Made by a program: the position numbers and the translations under genes. From the NCBI GenBank assembly GCA_041749015.1, contig JBGTCD010000109.1, positions 1 through 36,945 of the forward strand: a DNA stretch of 36,945 nt, read 5' to 3'. The notes under the pieces are model-generated. The model saw only the letters and a list, made by a program, of their open reading frames with translations, was not told the origin of the DNA and did no database searches. The DNA is from JBGTCD01 sp041749015 (GTDB lineage: Bacteria; Bacteroidota; Bacteroidia; Cytophagales; Cyclobacteriaceae). This document shows positions 8,283 through 17,291 of this stretch, in pieces; the stretch's first letter is position 1, and every line of letters begins with the position of its first letter.

Positions 8283-8651
8283 ATGTCAAAAAAAACCATT
8301 GTGCTGGGTGCCTCCACCAACCCTTCAAGAGCTTCCAATTCTGCCATTAAAATGCTCCAGGATGCCGGACATGAAACGGTGGCCCTTGGATTGAGAAAGG
8401 GGGCTGTCGGGAACGTTGAAATTAAGGACATCACCACAAGGCCCAGCCTCTCCGATATCGATACCCTTACCCTGTATCTTGGTCCATCCAATCAACCTGA
8501 TTTTGTGGATTACATCAAATCCTTAAAGCCCAAACGGGTAATTTTTAATCCCGGAACTGAAAATCCTGGATTAGAAAATATTCTAAATGATGCAGGAATT
8601 GAGACCACCAGAGCCTGCACATTAGTGCTCCTTAGTACGGGACAGTTTTAA
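8283..8651 (+). CDS. CoA-binding (YccU-like) Rossmann protein
   Basis: A 122-aa single CoA-binding domain with a Rossmann fold, cytoplasmic. Seen: the N-terminal nucleotide loop IVLGASTNPSRASNSAI (residues 6-22), a second strand with GLRKGAVGNVEI, LYLGPSNQPDFVDYI in the middle and the family signature FNPGTENP near residue 88. The usual length is about 120-140 aa. The physiological substrate of the family is not established. It lies 74 bp upstream of gyrB, which has its own likely promoter. Confidence 0.85.
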   Translation: MSKKTIVLGASTNPSRASNSAIKMLQDAGHETVALGLRKGAVGNVEIKDITTRPSLSDIDTLTLYLGPSNQPDFVDYIKSLKPKRVIFNPGTENPGLENILNDAGIETTRACTLVLLSTGQF

Positions 8652-8697
8652 GGTTCGGTTTATTCATTTCTTACATGGTCAAACCATAATTTTTCAG

Positions 8698-8705
8698 TAC
8701 CTTTG
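8698..8705 (+). promoter_or_regulatory. probable gyrB promoter -7 box
   Basis: TACCTTTG matches the Bacteroidota housekeeping -7 consensus TAnnTTTG exactly, 20 bp before the gyrB ATG. No convincing TTTG -33 element is seen 19-20 bp upstream. The 5' leader would be short. Confidence 0.55.
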
Positions 8706-8725
8706 CACAACTTTTATCCAAGCTT

Positions 8726-10684
8726 ATGAGTGACTCAAAAGATCAAAAACCCAATCAATATTCTGCAGTAAATATCCAAGTTTTAGAAGGCCTCGAGGCC
8801 GTAAGAAAAAGGCCCGCCATGTACATCGGTGATGTAGGGGTCAAAGGATTCCACCATTTGGTTTGGGAAGTAGTAGACAACTCCATTGATGAAGCAATGG
8901 GAGGCTACTGCGACAACATCAAGATTGAAATCATGGAAGACAACTCAGTGCGGGTGACCGACAATGGGCGTGGCATCCCAACTGATCTTCATGAGAAAGA
9001 GAAACGCTCCGCATTGGAGGTGGTGATGACCGTGCTCCATGCCGGTGGTAAATTTGACAAAGACACTTACAAGGTATCCGGTGGACTGCATGGGGTAGGG
9101 GTATCCTGCGTGAATGCCTTATCAGAATGGCTGAAAGTAAGGGTATTCCGTGACGGCAAAGTATGGGAGCAAAGCTATAAAAAAGGATTTCCTGATGCGC
9201 CGGTAAAAGCCACAGGAGATAGTGACATCACGGGTACAGAAGTGCATTTCATGCCCGACAAGACCATTTTTATCGTCAGTGAATTTAACCAGGAAACCAT
9301 CCTGACCCGCTGCAGGGAGCTATCCTACTTAAATGCAGGCGTCACCATAACCCTAACCGATCACAGGGAACTAGATGAAAAGGGTAATCCTTTGTTTTTG
9401 GAGTTCCTTTCAGAAGGTGGCCTAAAAGAATTTGTAGATTACCTCGATAGCACCAGAGAAAAGCTGATCCCGGACTCTATTTATATTGACAATGACAAAG
9501 GCGAGACTCCGGTCCAGGTGGCCATGAGCTACAATACCTCATTTACTGAGAATGTGGTGTCTTATGTCAACAACATCAACACCATTGAGGGTGGTACTCA
9601 CGTAGCTGGTTTCAGGAGGGCTTTGACCCGTACCTTAAAATCTTATGCCGAGAAATCCGGCTTGCTTGATAAGGTCAAGATCGACATCAGCGGGGATGAC
9701 TTTCGCGAAGGCCTCACCGCCGTCATTTCGGTAAAGGTGGCCGAGCCACAGTTTGAAGGGCAGACCAAAACCAAGCTGGGTAATAACGAAGTCATGGGTG
9801 CAGTAGATACCAGCGTGGGGGAAATTCTCAACCACTATCTGGAAGAGCACCCCAGAGAAGCCCGACAGATCGTCAATAAAGTGATCCTTGCGGCTCAGGC
9901 CCGCCATGCGGCCCGTAAGGCGCGTGAGATGGTGCAGCGCAAAAACGTGTTGAGCGGTACCGGATTGCCCGGTAAACTGTCTGATTGCTCCAATAGTGAC
10001 CCTTCAGTATGTGAATTGTATCTGGTAGAGGGCGACTCGGCAGGCGGATCGGCCAAGCAGGGGAGGGACAGGAATTTTCAAGCCATATTACCTCTAAGAG
10101 GTAAGATACTCAATGTAGAGAAGGCTCAGGAGCATAAAATCTATGAAAATGAGGAGATCAAAAATATGATCACCGCCATGGGCGTCAGCTTCGGCACCGT
10201 GGATGATGACAAGGCTCTAAACCTGGAAAAGCTCCGGTATCACAAGATCATCATCATGACTGATGCTGATATAGATGGTAGCCATATCCGCACCCTGATC
10301 CTTACCTTTTTCTTCAGATACATGCGCGAGCTCATAGAGAAGGGGTATCTGTACATCGCACTGCCACCATTGTACCTGCTCAAAAAAGGTAAGGAGGAGC
10401 GGTACTGCTGGTCTGAGGAGGAGCGGGCTGAAGTAGTTAAAGAACTCGCTAAAGACGGGAAGGTAGAAGCGGTTGGTGTACAGCGATACAAAGGTCTTGG
10501 TGAGATGAACCCTGAGCAGCTTTGGACCACCACCATGGATCCTACTTTCCGCAACCTCAAGCAGGTGACCATTGATTCTGCCGCAGGTGCTGACCATTTG
10601 TTCTCCACGCTGATGGGGGATGAGGTAGCGCCCAGGAGGGAATTTATTGAGAAAAACGCCAAGTACGCGAAGGTAGATGTTTAA
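8726..10684 (+). CDS. gyrB: DNA gyrase subunit B
   Basis: The ATPase/TOPRIM subunit of DNA gyrase, which introduces negative supercoils together with GyrA. Length 652 aa, the normal bacterial form without the enterobacterial TOPRIM insertion. Seen in order: the GHKL ATPase with EVVDNSIDEA (Asn52 for Mg), TDNGRGIP (Asp79) and GGLHGVGVSCVNALS (119 on); the transducer domain; TOPRIM with VEGDSAGGSAKQGRDR (Glu435) and MTDADIDGSHIRTL; and the C-terminal KGLGEMNPEQLW (GyrA-contact) region. The QTKTKLGN transducer motif supports gyrase or type IIA identity, and the GEMNPEQLW ending favours gyrB over parE. It has its own promoter upstream and a strong hairpin terminator downstream. Confidence 0.97.
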   Translation: MSDSKDQKPNQYSAVNIQVLEGLEAVRKRPAMYIGDVGVKGFHHLVWEVVDNSIDEAMGGYCDNIKIEIMEDNSVRVTDNGRGIPTDLHEKEKRSALEVVMTVLHAGGKFDKDTYKVSGGLHGVGVSCVNALSEWLKVRVFRDGKVWEQSYKKGFPDAPVKATGDSDITGTEVHFMPDKTIFIVSEFNQETILTRCRELSYLNAGVTITLTDHRELDEKGNPLFLEFLSEGGLKEFVDYLDSTREKLIPDSIYIDNDKGETPVQVAMSYNTSFTENVVSYVNNINTIEGGTHVAGFRRALTRTLKSYAEKSGLLDKVKIDISGDDFREGLTAVISVKVAEPQFEGQTKTKLGNNEVMGAVDTSVGEILNHYLEEHPREARQIVNKVILAAQARHAARKAREMVQRKNVLSGTGLPGKLSDCSNSDPSVCELYLVEGDSAGGSAKQGRDRNFQAILPLRGKILNVEKAQEHKIYENEEIKNMITAMGVSFGTVDDDKALNLEKLRYHKIIIMTDADIDGSHIRTLILTFFFRYMRELIEKGYLYIALPPLYLLKKGKEERYCWSEEERAEVVKELAKDGKVEAVGVQRYKGLGEMNPEQLWTTTMDPTFRNLKQVTIDSAAGADHLFSTLMGDEVAPRREFIEKNAKYAKVDV

Positions 10685-10685
10685 T

Positions 10686-10716
10686 CAATTCCCGGGAACA
10701 AGTTTCCCGGGAATTG
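10686..10716. terminator. bidirectional hairpin terminator after gyrB
   Basis: A perfect 13-bp inverted repeat: CAATTCCCGGGAA at 10686-10698 and TTCCCGGGAATTG at 10704-10716, with loop CAAGT. It lies 2 nt after the gyrB stop and between two convergent genes. The following T run is weak (TTAATC), so it may work as a hairpin in both directions. Confidence 0.8.
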
Positions 10717-10778
10717 TTAATCTACCGTAATTAAACCATCAAATTAACACTAGATTATTGACCAGTGGGGCAGGGTAC

Positions 10779-13145
10779 TCATTTTCCTTCCCGAAGTACT
10801 TCACAATTTATCGAAACGGTAAAAAATTTATCGAAGTAGGTTTTTAATTGCGCTTCTTCAAACTCCTGATCCAGGGTATAAATAATATGTTTGTTCGGAG
10901 CATCCGTATGTGACAGAATCCAAACCCTGCCGCTTACCGGATTTCGCGTATCTGGAGTGGTGCCCCGCCTCATCAAATACTTCCCTTTTTGTTTGGTTTC
11001 TGATACCTGGAAGGATTCAATCATCTCTTGAAAACCCACATTCCCTTCATTATCGCCACATCCTGTCATAAAATAAAAATGACCCCCCGAAATTTTCGTT
11101 AGGGGTTTATTATAACCTACCATTAAAATCTCCCCTTCATAATTTCTTAATTTCAATTCGTTGGCTGCATTTTTGTTATTATGTAGTACTATTGCGCGCT
11201 TTTTGCCTTCAATTTCTGAGGGAAAGACTCGCATCGCATCCCAGTATTCTGAATCTAAATCTTGATGAGCAGCGGCAAAATCTGCCAACTTACCAGAAGA
11301 TAAGGAAGCAAGAATTCCTTGAATTTCGGATCGGCTGTAGTCAAAACTGGGGGCACTGATATAAAAAACCGCATGCTCTGCAATGGGAACACCCAAATTA
11401 CCAACCGGTGCTCGCCGATCTTTAAAGAAATATGAGGATAAATTATCATCCAAATTAATAGACAATTGGCCACCTACAAAGGCTCCAAAAGCCTCTCCAT
11501 CAAAAGGGATCATAAGAGAGGCTGCTTCTTTTAAATAGTAACTGAGATAGCGGGCATATTGGGGATTGACCAAAAAAATTCCAATCCCATACTCGGCTTG
11601 CTTGCCGGGTATTTTACCTTGTGCAAAAAGCCGTATACCTGGTATTTCCACTAATCCCTCAAAGGGCAAAACAATTACTTTCAGGCCCTTTTGCTGAAAG
11701 ACACCAGTCTCCAACTGATTGGCTATAGGCGATAAAACATCTTCGAATTGAGCTTTTAAGTCACCTGAAGCGTCATTTATTTTACCATCAGTTGAGGGTA
11801 AGTTTCCCATCATTTTAAGGTATTCCTGATAGCTGGCCTGCGATTTAAATTCTGAAATAAAACCCTCAATCCGCTCATTTTCCATTTTCTCTTGGTATCT
11901 TCCTACAAATTCCAGCATCTCCCATTGAGCGGCTCTGAAGTGTTTCTTATCCTGAGTTACAACATCACAATTTACTGGTCCAGCAAAAAAAGAAGCAATC
12001 TTCTTCACCCATGCATCGAGATCCTCATCTCCAGATAGGGGTAGATCAACAAAACTCTTACCATCAGTTGCGTACAGGCGGCGCACCTTGCCTTCTCTAC
12101 CGTAGGTCTCATAAAGTTGCAGCAGTACACCCTCCTTTTCCAATTCCTCTACCGGAGGTGGGCTTACCTCCATATCGCCCATTGGAAAATCGTATGCCTC
12201 CATATCCTCCATTAGTTCGTAAGGCCTAAAAATATCTTTAGAACTTGCTTCACAGGAATAAGCAAAAACAGCTTGCTCCTCATATCCTGCCAGGTTGCCA
12301 TCAAAAATAAAATCCTGACCCTCACCCTTATAGGAAGGTTGGTTTGTGGATAAATTGATCTTCCAGGCAGATTTCAAATGGTCCAGGAAAGAAGCCATCT
12401 CCACATGCTTAAAGTTCTCGCTGTTCAAAAGCCCTAAAAGCTGCTTGCTTACGCTTTTGGTGGCCCATTCAATTAATGCCTCCTGCCCTCTGATTTCTTC
12501 CTCCTCGGTAATTGTCAGCAGTGCATAATCAGTCAGTTGAATAGACACCTCCACTTGATCACCACGATACGATCCCTCGTCATGGTATCCGGATGGCCCC
12601 CTTTTGTGAGATGCGTAAATAAAATTATTATTTATTCCTAATTCTACCTGCTCCCAGTTTAAATCCCCCAACAAGTGAAATGCACCACCTGCCTCAGCAT
12701 AACCATCCAGGGCATCGACATAGGTCTCATCCATGATTGACAATTTCATATGAGCTTTCGAAGGCAAAATAGCCTCCAGGTTCAAGCCAGTGACACCCAC
12801 TTCTGTATAAGGTGTTCGCCAGGTTATATTCCGCCGTACATCCACAAAACCGGCAACCCCAAAATCTCGCTTCAACTGTGCCATCAGGTCTTCATATTGG
12901 TGCCCCTTAAGCTTTTGAGTTTTTCCTTTCCAGGCTTTTCTCTTTTTCTTTAATGATGCATATTTGCTGGTATTATCGAGTATTAAAAAATCCTCTTTTG
13001 TAGGTGGGTCTACTTCAGCCCCTTCAAATAACCAATCAGAATATTCAGCCGGGTAGTCCTCTACATACTCAGGATCCTGGCCATAAGCAATAGGCGCTGT
13101 GTTAAAAAATAAAAATCCGCAAAGTGAAAGAAAAAATAGTCTCAT
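10779..13145 (-). CDS. large secreted protein of unknown function
   Basis: A 788-aa exported protein, not recognised. Residues 1-22 form a signal peptide (LFFLSLCGFLFFNTAPIAYG, then QDP). The N-terminal 30 residues of the mature part are acidic. A beta-rich region follows (GFVDVRRNITWRTPYTEVGVTG) with an amphipathic acidic stretch near 210-225. A glycine/aromatic section runs from about 490 to 570, and the C-terminal half ends in SINCEVLREGK. Three cysteines near the mature middle (SCEAS, NCDVV) and the end (GCGDN, NCEV) could pair. No repeats, transmembrane helices or catalytic motif are evident. It is convergent with gyrB and appears monocistronic. Confidence 0.65.
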   Translation of the reverse strand: MRLFFLSLCGFLFFNTAPIAYGQDPEYVEDYPAEYSDWLFEGAEVDPPTKEDFLILDNTSKYASLKKKRKAWKGKTQKLKGHQYEDLMAQLKRDFGVAGFVDVRRNITWRTPYTEVGVTGLNLEAILPSKAHMKLSIMDETYVDALDGYAEAGGAFHLLGDLNWEQVELGINNNFIYASHKRGPSGYHDEGSYRGDQVEVSIQLTDYALLTITEEEEIRGQEALIEWATKSVSKQLLGLLNSENFKHVEMASFLDHLKSAWKINLSTNQPSYKGEGQDFIFDGNLAGYEEQAVFAYSCEASSKDIFRPYELMEDMEAYDFPMGDMEVSPPPVEELEKEGVLLQLYETYGREGKVRRLYATDGKSFVDLPLSGDEDLDAWVKKIASFFAGPVNCDVVTQDKKHFRAAQWEMLEFVGRYQEKMENERIEGFISEFKSQASYQEYLKMMGNLPSTDGKINDASGDLKAQFEDVLSPIANQLETGVFQQKGLKVIVLPFEGLVEIPGIRLFAQGKIPGKQAEYGIGIFLVNPQYARYLSYYLKEAASLMIPFDGEAFGAFVGGQLSINLDDNLSSYFFKDRRAPVGNLGVPIAEHAVFYISAPSFDYSRSEIQGILASLSSGKLADFAAAHQDLDSEYWDAMRVFPSEIEGKKRAIVLHNNKNAANELKLRNYEGEILMVGYNKPLTKISGGHFYFMTGCGDNEGNVGFQEMIESFQVSETKQKGKYLMRRGTTPDTRNPVSGRVWILSHTDAPNKHIIYTLDQEFEEAQLKTYFDKFFTVSINCEVLREGK

Positions 13146-13467
13146 CTGTATTCAAGTTTATTTCAAATTCTAAAAAAAACGGAAAAATCTAAAATACAAA
13201 ATTTATCTCTTTTGTAGAAATCGAAACCGAACTAACTGGCTTCGAACTGCCTAGGTATGAAATTGACGGCCATGTCACCAACCTCATCAGGATTTTATCC
13301 GTTTGTTAAATTATGTGATCATCAGGGTATTCGTACTATTATGGGATTGGCCAGTCATAGATTTTTAATTTATTAAAACCTTAAAGGACTGTTAATTTGA
13401 ATGGTTTTATAGAATTTAGTACCTTGTGGATCGTTTTAAAGAACTTAATTTAATCGCTTAATTTTAA
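13146..13467. other. intergenic region with a possible gene remnant
   Basis: 322 bp between divergently transcribed genes. A plus-strand stretch at about 13211-13310 without any start codon reads EIETELTGFELPRYEIDGH and then VTNLIRILSVC before a TAA. This is protein-like and may be a gene fragment, but I cannot match it. The 3' part carries a promoter-like pair, TTTG at 13396-13399 and TACCTTGT at 13420-13427, 20 bp apart, in front of the desaturase gene. Confidence 0.4.
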
Positions 13468-14481
13468 ATGGATATTACCAATCCGCTTGTATACGGAGTC
13501 CCTTGTTTTATTGCCTTTATCTTAGTCGAACTAGCCTACAGTAAGCATCACGATAATGAGAATTTATACCAGTGGAAAGACCTTGCAGCCAGTAGTTTCA
13601 TGGGCTTGGGGGCAGTCATCCTTGCGCCACTCATCAAATTAATATCCGCTGTCGTCCTCTTCACTGCAGTATATGAAATATTCAATCCTGAAGTAAATGG
13701 GGTAAGGACCAATATCATGGGGTATGCCTCCTTTGGTTGGGCCTGGTATGTGTGGTTGATATGCCAATTACTGGATGATTTCACTTATTATTGGTTTCAC
13801 CGGCTAAATCATACCGTGCGTTTTTTATGGGCAGCTCATATTGTACACCATTCCTCCGATAATTTTAATTTAGGCACAGGCATTCGTAACGGCTGGTTTA
13901 CCATAATGTACAAGCCACTCTTCTACATGTGGCTTCCTGCCATCGGTTTTGCTCCTGAAATGGTGGTAGTATGCCTGGGTATAGAGGCCCTGTGGCAATT
14001 TCAATTGCATACCAAATACGTTCCGAAGTTGGGCTTCCTGGAGAAATTCATGAATACCCACACCATGCATCAGGCACACCATGCACAGAATCTTGAGTAC
14101 CTTGACAAAAACCATGGCGGGTTCCTTAATATTTTTGACAGGATGTTTGGCTCATGGAAAGAGCTGGACGATGATGTGGAGATCAAATATGGCGTAGTCC
14201 ATGCCCCTGAATCCTACAATCCACTTGTTATTTTAACTCATGAATATCAGGACATCTGGAAGGATGTTAAAAAATCCAAAAGCTTTTACGAAGGCTTTAT
14301 GTATATTTTTGGTCCTCCGGGCTGGAGCCCCGATGGCTCAACCCTCACCGTAAAGCAAATGCAAAGAGCTGCCGCAAAAGAAGCCGCTTCCAAAGAAGTT
14401 GCTGTACAGAATGCTGTTGCAAAAGAAACCACCATAGAGCCTTCGAACACCAGGAAGGTCCCCAGTGCTGAAGTAGCATAA
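13468..14481 (+). CDS. sterol desaturase / fatty acid hydroxylase family protein
   Basis: A 337-aa integral membrane di-iron oxidase of the fatty-acid hydroxylase superfamily. Seen: the histidine clusters that bind the two irons, HRLNH (111-115), HIVHH (124-128) and HQAHH (201-205), plus extra His181 and His198 near them. Hydrophobic segments lie at about 8-22, 42-70, 85-105 and 152-172. The FHRLNH-x-HHSSDNFN pattern is typical of the bacterial branch annotated as sterol desaturase, often acting on lipids other than sterols. The substrate is unknown. The last 40 residues are an Ala/Lys/Glu-rich tail (AAAKEAASKEVAVQNAVAKE) not needed for the fold. The first cassette-type repeat starts 25 nt after its stop. 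Confidence 0.87.
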   Translation: MDITNPLVYGVPCFIAFILVELAYSKHHDNENLYQWKDLAASSFMGLGAVILAPLIKLISAVVLFTAVYEIFNPEVNGVRTNIMGYASFGWAWYVWLICQLLDDFTYYWFHRLNHTVRFLWAAHIVHHSSDNFNLGTGIRNGWFTIMYKPLFYMWLPAIGFAPEMVVVCLGIEALWQFQLHTKYVPKLGFLEKFMNTHTMHQAHHAQNLEYLDKNHGGFLNIFDRMFGSWKELDDDVEIKYGVVHAPESYNPLVILTHEYQDIWKDVKKSKSFYEGFMYIFGPPGWSPDGSTLTVKQMQRAAAKEAASKEVAVQNAVAKETTIEPSNTRKVPSAEVA

Positions 14482-14505
14482 TAATATTTGACCTAGCTAC
14501 GGAAA

Positions 14506-14590
14506 CCGCCAACCAACAATTTGCTTTTATAAACTAATAATTATATTTTTAGACATACATAGTAGAAGTGGAGCATTACATTGGGAAAAA
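14506..14590. repeat. cassette-type repeat, copy 1 (5' part)
   Basis: Begins with CCGCCAAC and shares about 75 bp with copies at 16585, 18561 and 19073, centred on TTTGCTTTTATAA. It contains TTTG, 18 bp, TATATTTT, resembling a Bacteroidota -33/-7 promoter pair. The far GTTGGCGG end is missing. It precedes the gene at 14612. Confidence 0.7.
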
Positions 14591-14611
14591 TAAGCTAAAA
14601 CCAATACTAAA

Positions 14612-14989
14612 ATGAAAAGATTAGCAATTCTATTACCCTTTCTTTTGCTAGGGGCAGTTCCAGTTTTCGGGCAGGAAACCCAAACTATGGATTTTCAATC
14701 GAGTAAAATCTATGGCACAGGTCTAGAGAAAAGTTCTTTAGTTATTATTAAAGCTGACAATAAACGAACTCAATTCTACTGGAATTCCCAATCCCCTAAT
14801 GACTCAGCTTTTAGTTCTATAAAACCTGACTGGATTGATTCAATCGATGTAATCAAAGGACAAAACGCAGTTGACCGTTTTGGGGAGGAAGGCGCAAATG
14901 GCGTAATCGTATTGACCCTAAAGGAAGGCACCCTCCAAAAATTACCTGGTGACGTAAAGGACCTGTTTAAAGAGATGAATAGTCAGTAA
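14612..14989 (+). CDS. small secreted protein resembling a TonB-receptor plug segment
   Basis: A 125-aa exported protein. Residues 1-20 are a signal peptide ending VFGQ. Residues 75-104 read SIDVIKGQNAVDRFG then EEGANGVIVLTLKE. This is the beta-hairpin signature of the plug domain of SusC-type TonB-dependent receptors (usual form: ..IEVLKG..A...YG..GANGVI.ITTK), but there is no barrel. Such free plug-like peptides also occur at the end of BlaR1/M56-type membrane peptidases in Bacteroidota. Function unknown; it could bind a receptor or TonB partner. It is preceded by a promoter-bearing repeat and is probably monocistronic. Confidence 0.7.
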   Translation: MKRLAILLPFLLLGAVPVFGQETQTMDFQSSKIYGTGLEKSSLVIIKADNKRTQFYWNSQSPNDSAFSSIKPDWIDSIDVIKGQNAVDRFGEEGANGVIVLTLKEGTLQKLPGDVKDLFKEMNSQ

Positions 14990-15139
14990 GTAACAAGTTA
15001 GCCTATAGTTATTTCGTAATCTTCTGGTTTTTAGATCAATCCTCAAGTCAATTTTTCCTTGATTGGCTAAAAATTATTTTACCCTCTTTATAGCTAGTGA
15101 ATAAATAATCTTTATTTTTGATAGCTAAATAATCGAATA

Positions 15140-15694
15140 ATGAAAACTATAATCCTTTTCTTACTGATTGCATGTGGATTTACTTTCACTTCCAAAGCTC
15201 AGGATGTTGATAATTCTGATATTCTTCTCATAGATGAATTTGTCAATTCAATTACATCCAGGGAAATAGAAAAAGTAGTCTCTGAAGACTTAAATAAAGT
15301 CTTTACTGGGACATTTTATAGTGTTTCTCCAGTTATTACATTGGAAAACTCGTATTGCAGTTGTGGTGATAACTTGATAGTCATTAAAGATGGGCAGCTC
15401 ATCCAAATAGAGGAAGTTGGTTTTAATAAGCGGCTCGAACAGTTGTTTTCTCTTCTCCATGAGGATTTTACGATCATAAGCGAAAGTGATGCTCAGACTT
15501 TTGAAAAAGTACTTGATGAAATTTATCCTCTAAGCTGGGCCGATAAGCCTGAGGAAAAAAAGTTTTTTCGCAGGGATAATACATGGGTTTTTGTCAGAGG
15601 TGAATACTTTGAGGGAAAGAAAGGATTCATAGTCGAATTAGACCAGGCATCGAAGATTACAGGCATTCTGTATGATATAGCTGCCGTAAAGTAA
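15140..15694 (+). CDS. secreted orphan protein
   Basis: A 184-aa protein with a signal peptide (LFLLIACGFTFTSKA, then QD). The mature part is acidic and mixed alpha/beta, with one CxC motif (SYCSCGDN, about residues 72-79) and a C-terminal WVFVRGEYFEGKKGFIVELD section. No family is recognised. It lies 150 bp after the plug-like gene. Its neighbours on both sides are small secreted proteins, in line with an accessory region. Confidence 0.65.
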   Translation: MKTIILFLLIACGFTFTSKAQDVDNSDILLIDEFVNSITSREIEKVVSEDLNKVFTGTFYSVSPVITLENSYCSCGDNLIVIKDGQLIQIEEVGFNKRLEQLFSLLHEDFTIISESDAQTFEKVLDEIYPLSWADKPEEKKFFRRDNTWVFVRGEYFEGKKGFIVELDQASKITGILYDIAAVK

Positions 15695-15744
15695 CAATCT
15701 GGAAAGATCACCTTATCAACCCTTCATATTAAAATTTGCAAAGG

Positions 15745-16452
15745 CTATTGACATCCATCGATAACCGCTTTTGCCAATGCGATCGATTTGTTTTTATTTT
15801 CCTCCACATCGTCATATACATCCACAAAAATGACAAATTTACTTGTGCCGGAAAGCACCAGTAGCTGCCCATGACCGGCATGCCAGAGTGCCGTTGTACC
15901 CACACCGGGAACATCTTCATACACCTGCCCTTTGATTAAGTCTCCACCGACATCATCAGATAGTTTTTTAGTGGCATCCGAAGCTTCTCGCTTTTCTAGT
16001 TCCTTGTTAAGTTCTTCCTTAGCCTTTTCCTTCTCTTCTGCAGAAAGGGTTCTATAGACTTCTTTAAATCTCGTGATTTCCATTGTTTCAAATCCAGAGA
16101 TGGTCACCAGGTCTTTTCTTGGTGCCTCTATTGTTCTTTCTCCAACCTTCATCTCCCTTTTCCGGGTTCCTTCCCATGAATATGTGAGTGTGTGGTAATT
16201 CATGTTTTTGCCTGGCTTACTGTATTCTACCTTTGCTTGATCTTTTGGCAGGTTTACCTCTGATACAACCATATCCAGGGTAAATAGGCCGTCCATTGCA
16301 ACAAAATGATTACCTATGCAATCAGAAGCATTTTCTGCACCAAGGTTGGTTTCTTGTTCAGTCTGTTCTGTACTGCCACCCTCTTTTGATCCGCATGAAA
16401 TTATGCAAGCACTGAGAATAACTGTGGAGAAGAATATTAACGTTTGCTTCAT
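15745..16452 (-). CDS. putative lipoprotein
   Basis: A 235-aa exported protein, probably lipid-anchored. The ATG at 16452 gives MKQTLIFFSTVILSACIISCGSK, a signal peptide with a plausible lipobox ending at the Cys before GSK. The ORF reaches upstream to 16488, but that would add 12 residues before the signal. After a Glu/Thr-rich linker (EGGSTEQTEQET) the mature part holds CIGNHFVAMDGLFTLDMVV and a central Lys/Glu coiled-coil-like helix (LSAEEKEKAKEELNKELEKR). It ends in a beta-rich section (GTTALWHAGHGQLLVLSG) with a final Cys. No family is recognised. It is convergent with the previous gene. Confidence 0.68.
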   Translation of the reverse strand: MKQTLIFFSTVILSACIISCGSKEGGSTEQTEQETNLGAENASDCIGNHFVAMDGLFTLDMVVSEVNLPKDQAKVEYSKPGKNMNYHTLTYSWEGTRKREMKVGERTIEAPRKDLVTISGFETMEITRFKEVYRTLSAEEKEKAKEELNKELEKREASDATKKLSDDVGGDLIKGQVYEDVPGVGTTALWHAGHGQLLVLSGTSKFVIFVDVYDDVEENKNKSIALAKAVIDGCQ

Positions 16453-16785
16453 TTTAGTTGAAAGTTGGTTTATGTAAATGTAAATCAAAAATGCTTCACT
16501 CGCATAATGTTTAATTCGTCTTTTAATATGTCAACCTATTTCATGAGGGCTCATCGCTGCCAAAAGCTAATAGCTAATCGCTAGCAGCCAGCTCCCATTT
16601 GCTTTTATAATCTTATAATTTTACATTTATAAACAGAAAGAAAAAGTATTGGTATTCAGGGTGATAGCACACTATCTGCCATTTGTGAATTATCGGAAGA
16701 ATTCGTGACCATTACAAATATCCGGATGTTGACGGCAACCGTAATCATTAACACCAAAATTAATCAACGAAAACCAAAACTCCCT
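16453..16785. repeat. intergenic region with a full-length cassette-type repeat (copy 2)
   Basis: The core TTTGCTTTTATAATCTTATA begins at 16598 and the far end GTTGACGGCAACC is at 16728-16740; start of core to far end is 130 nt, nearly equal to 129 nt in the copy at 19086. It contains TTTG, 20 bp, TACATTTA, a promoter-like pair. Before the repeat, 16565-16591 has short GCTAATAGCTAATCGCTAG repeats. Confidence 0.7.
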
Positions 16786-17211
16786 ATGGCTGAAAAAAAA
16801 TCAAAACTGGTTGAAATAAAAACAAAGCAAGGTTCGGCTAGTGTTGATGCTTTTATCAACACTATCAAGGATGAGCAAAAGCGCAATGACAGTTTAACAA
16901 TCCTTAATTTAATGAAAAAAGCTAGCGGAGAGGAGCCAAAAATGTGGGGAGCATCGCTCATTGGCTTCGGCAATAAACGTTACAAAAGTCCGAAAACAGG
17001 CAGAGAGGTTGATTGGTTTGAAATGGGATTTTCGCCTCGTAAAGCAAACTTATCATTGCATCTGGGACTGGATATCCAGCGCCATTCTGATGCTTTAAGA
17101 AGTTTGGGCAAGCACACCACAGGAGTTGGGTGTCTCTACATCAATAAACTTACAGATATAGATATGAATGTGCTGACAGAAATGATTAAAGATACAGCAA
17201 GAGATGAATAA
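16786..17211 (+). CDS. DUF1801-domain protein
   Basis: A 141-aa cytoplasmic protein. I chose the ATG at 16786 (MAEKKSKLVEIKTKQG); the frame is open from a GTG at 16705, but those codons lie in the repeat end. The sequence fits the DUF1801 / YdhG-like fold: an N-terminal helix (VDAFINTIKDEQKRNDSLTI), a conserved PKMWGASLIGFG turn, the YKSPKTGREVDWFEMGFSPRK strand pair, and a C-terminal GVGCLYINKLTDID segment ahead of the last helix. The family's biochemical role is not known. It lies just inside the far end of a cassette-type repeat. Confidence 0.82.
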   Translation: MAEKKSKLVEIKTKQGSASVDAFINTIKDEQKRNDSLTILNLMKKASGEEPKMWGASLIGFGNKRYKSPKTGREVDWFEMGFSPRKANLSLHLGLDIQRHSDALRSLGKHTTGVGCLYINKLTDIDMNVLTEMIKDTARDE

Positions 17212-17291
17212 TACACAGGGTCTGTTTAATGGTGGGAGGCACAGTCGACCATAGTATAAACTGCAATTGAAACAATAATCTCCTTTTAGCT

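Noticed and set aside
8249..8491. Minus-strand open frame over the CoA-binding gene
   Set aside because: Antisense to a recognisable Rossmann protein.
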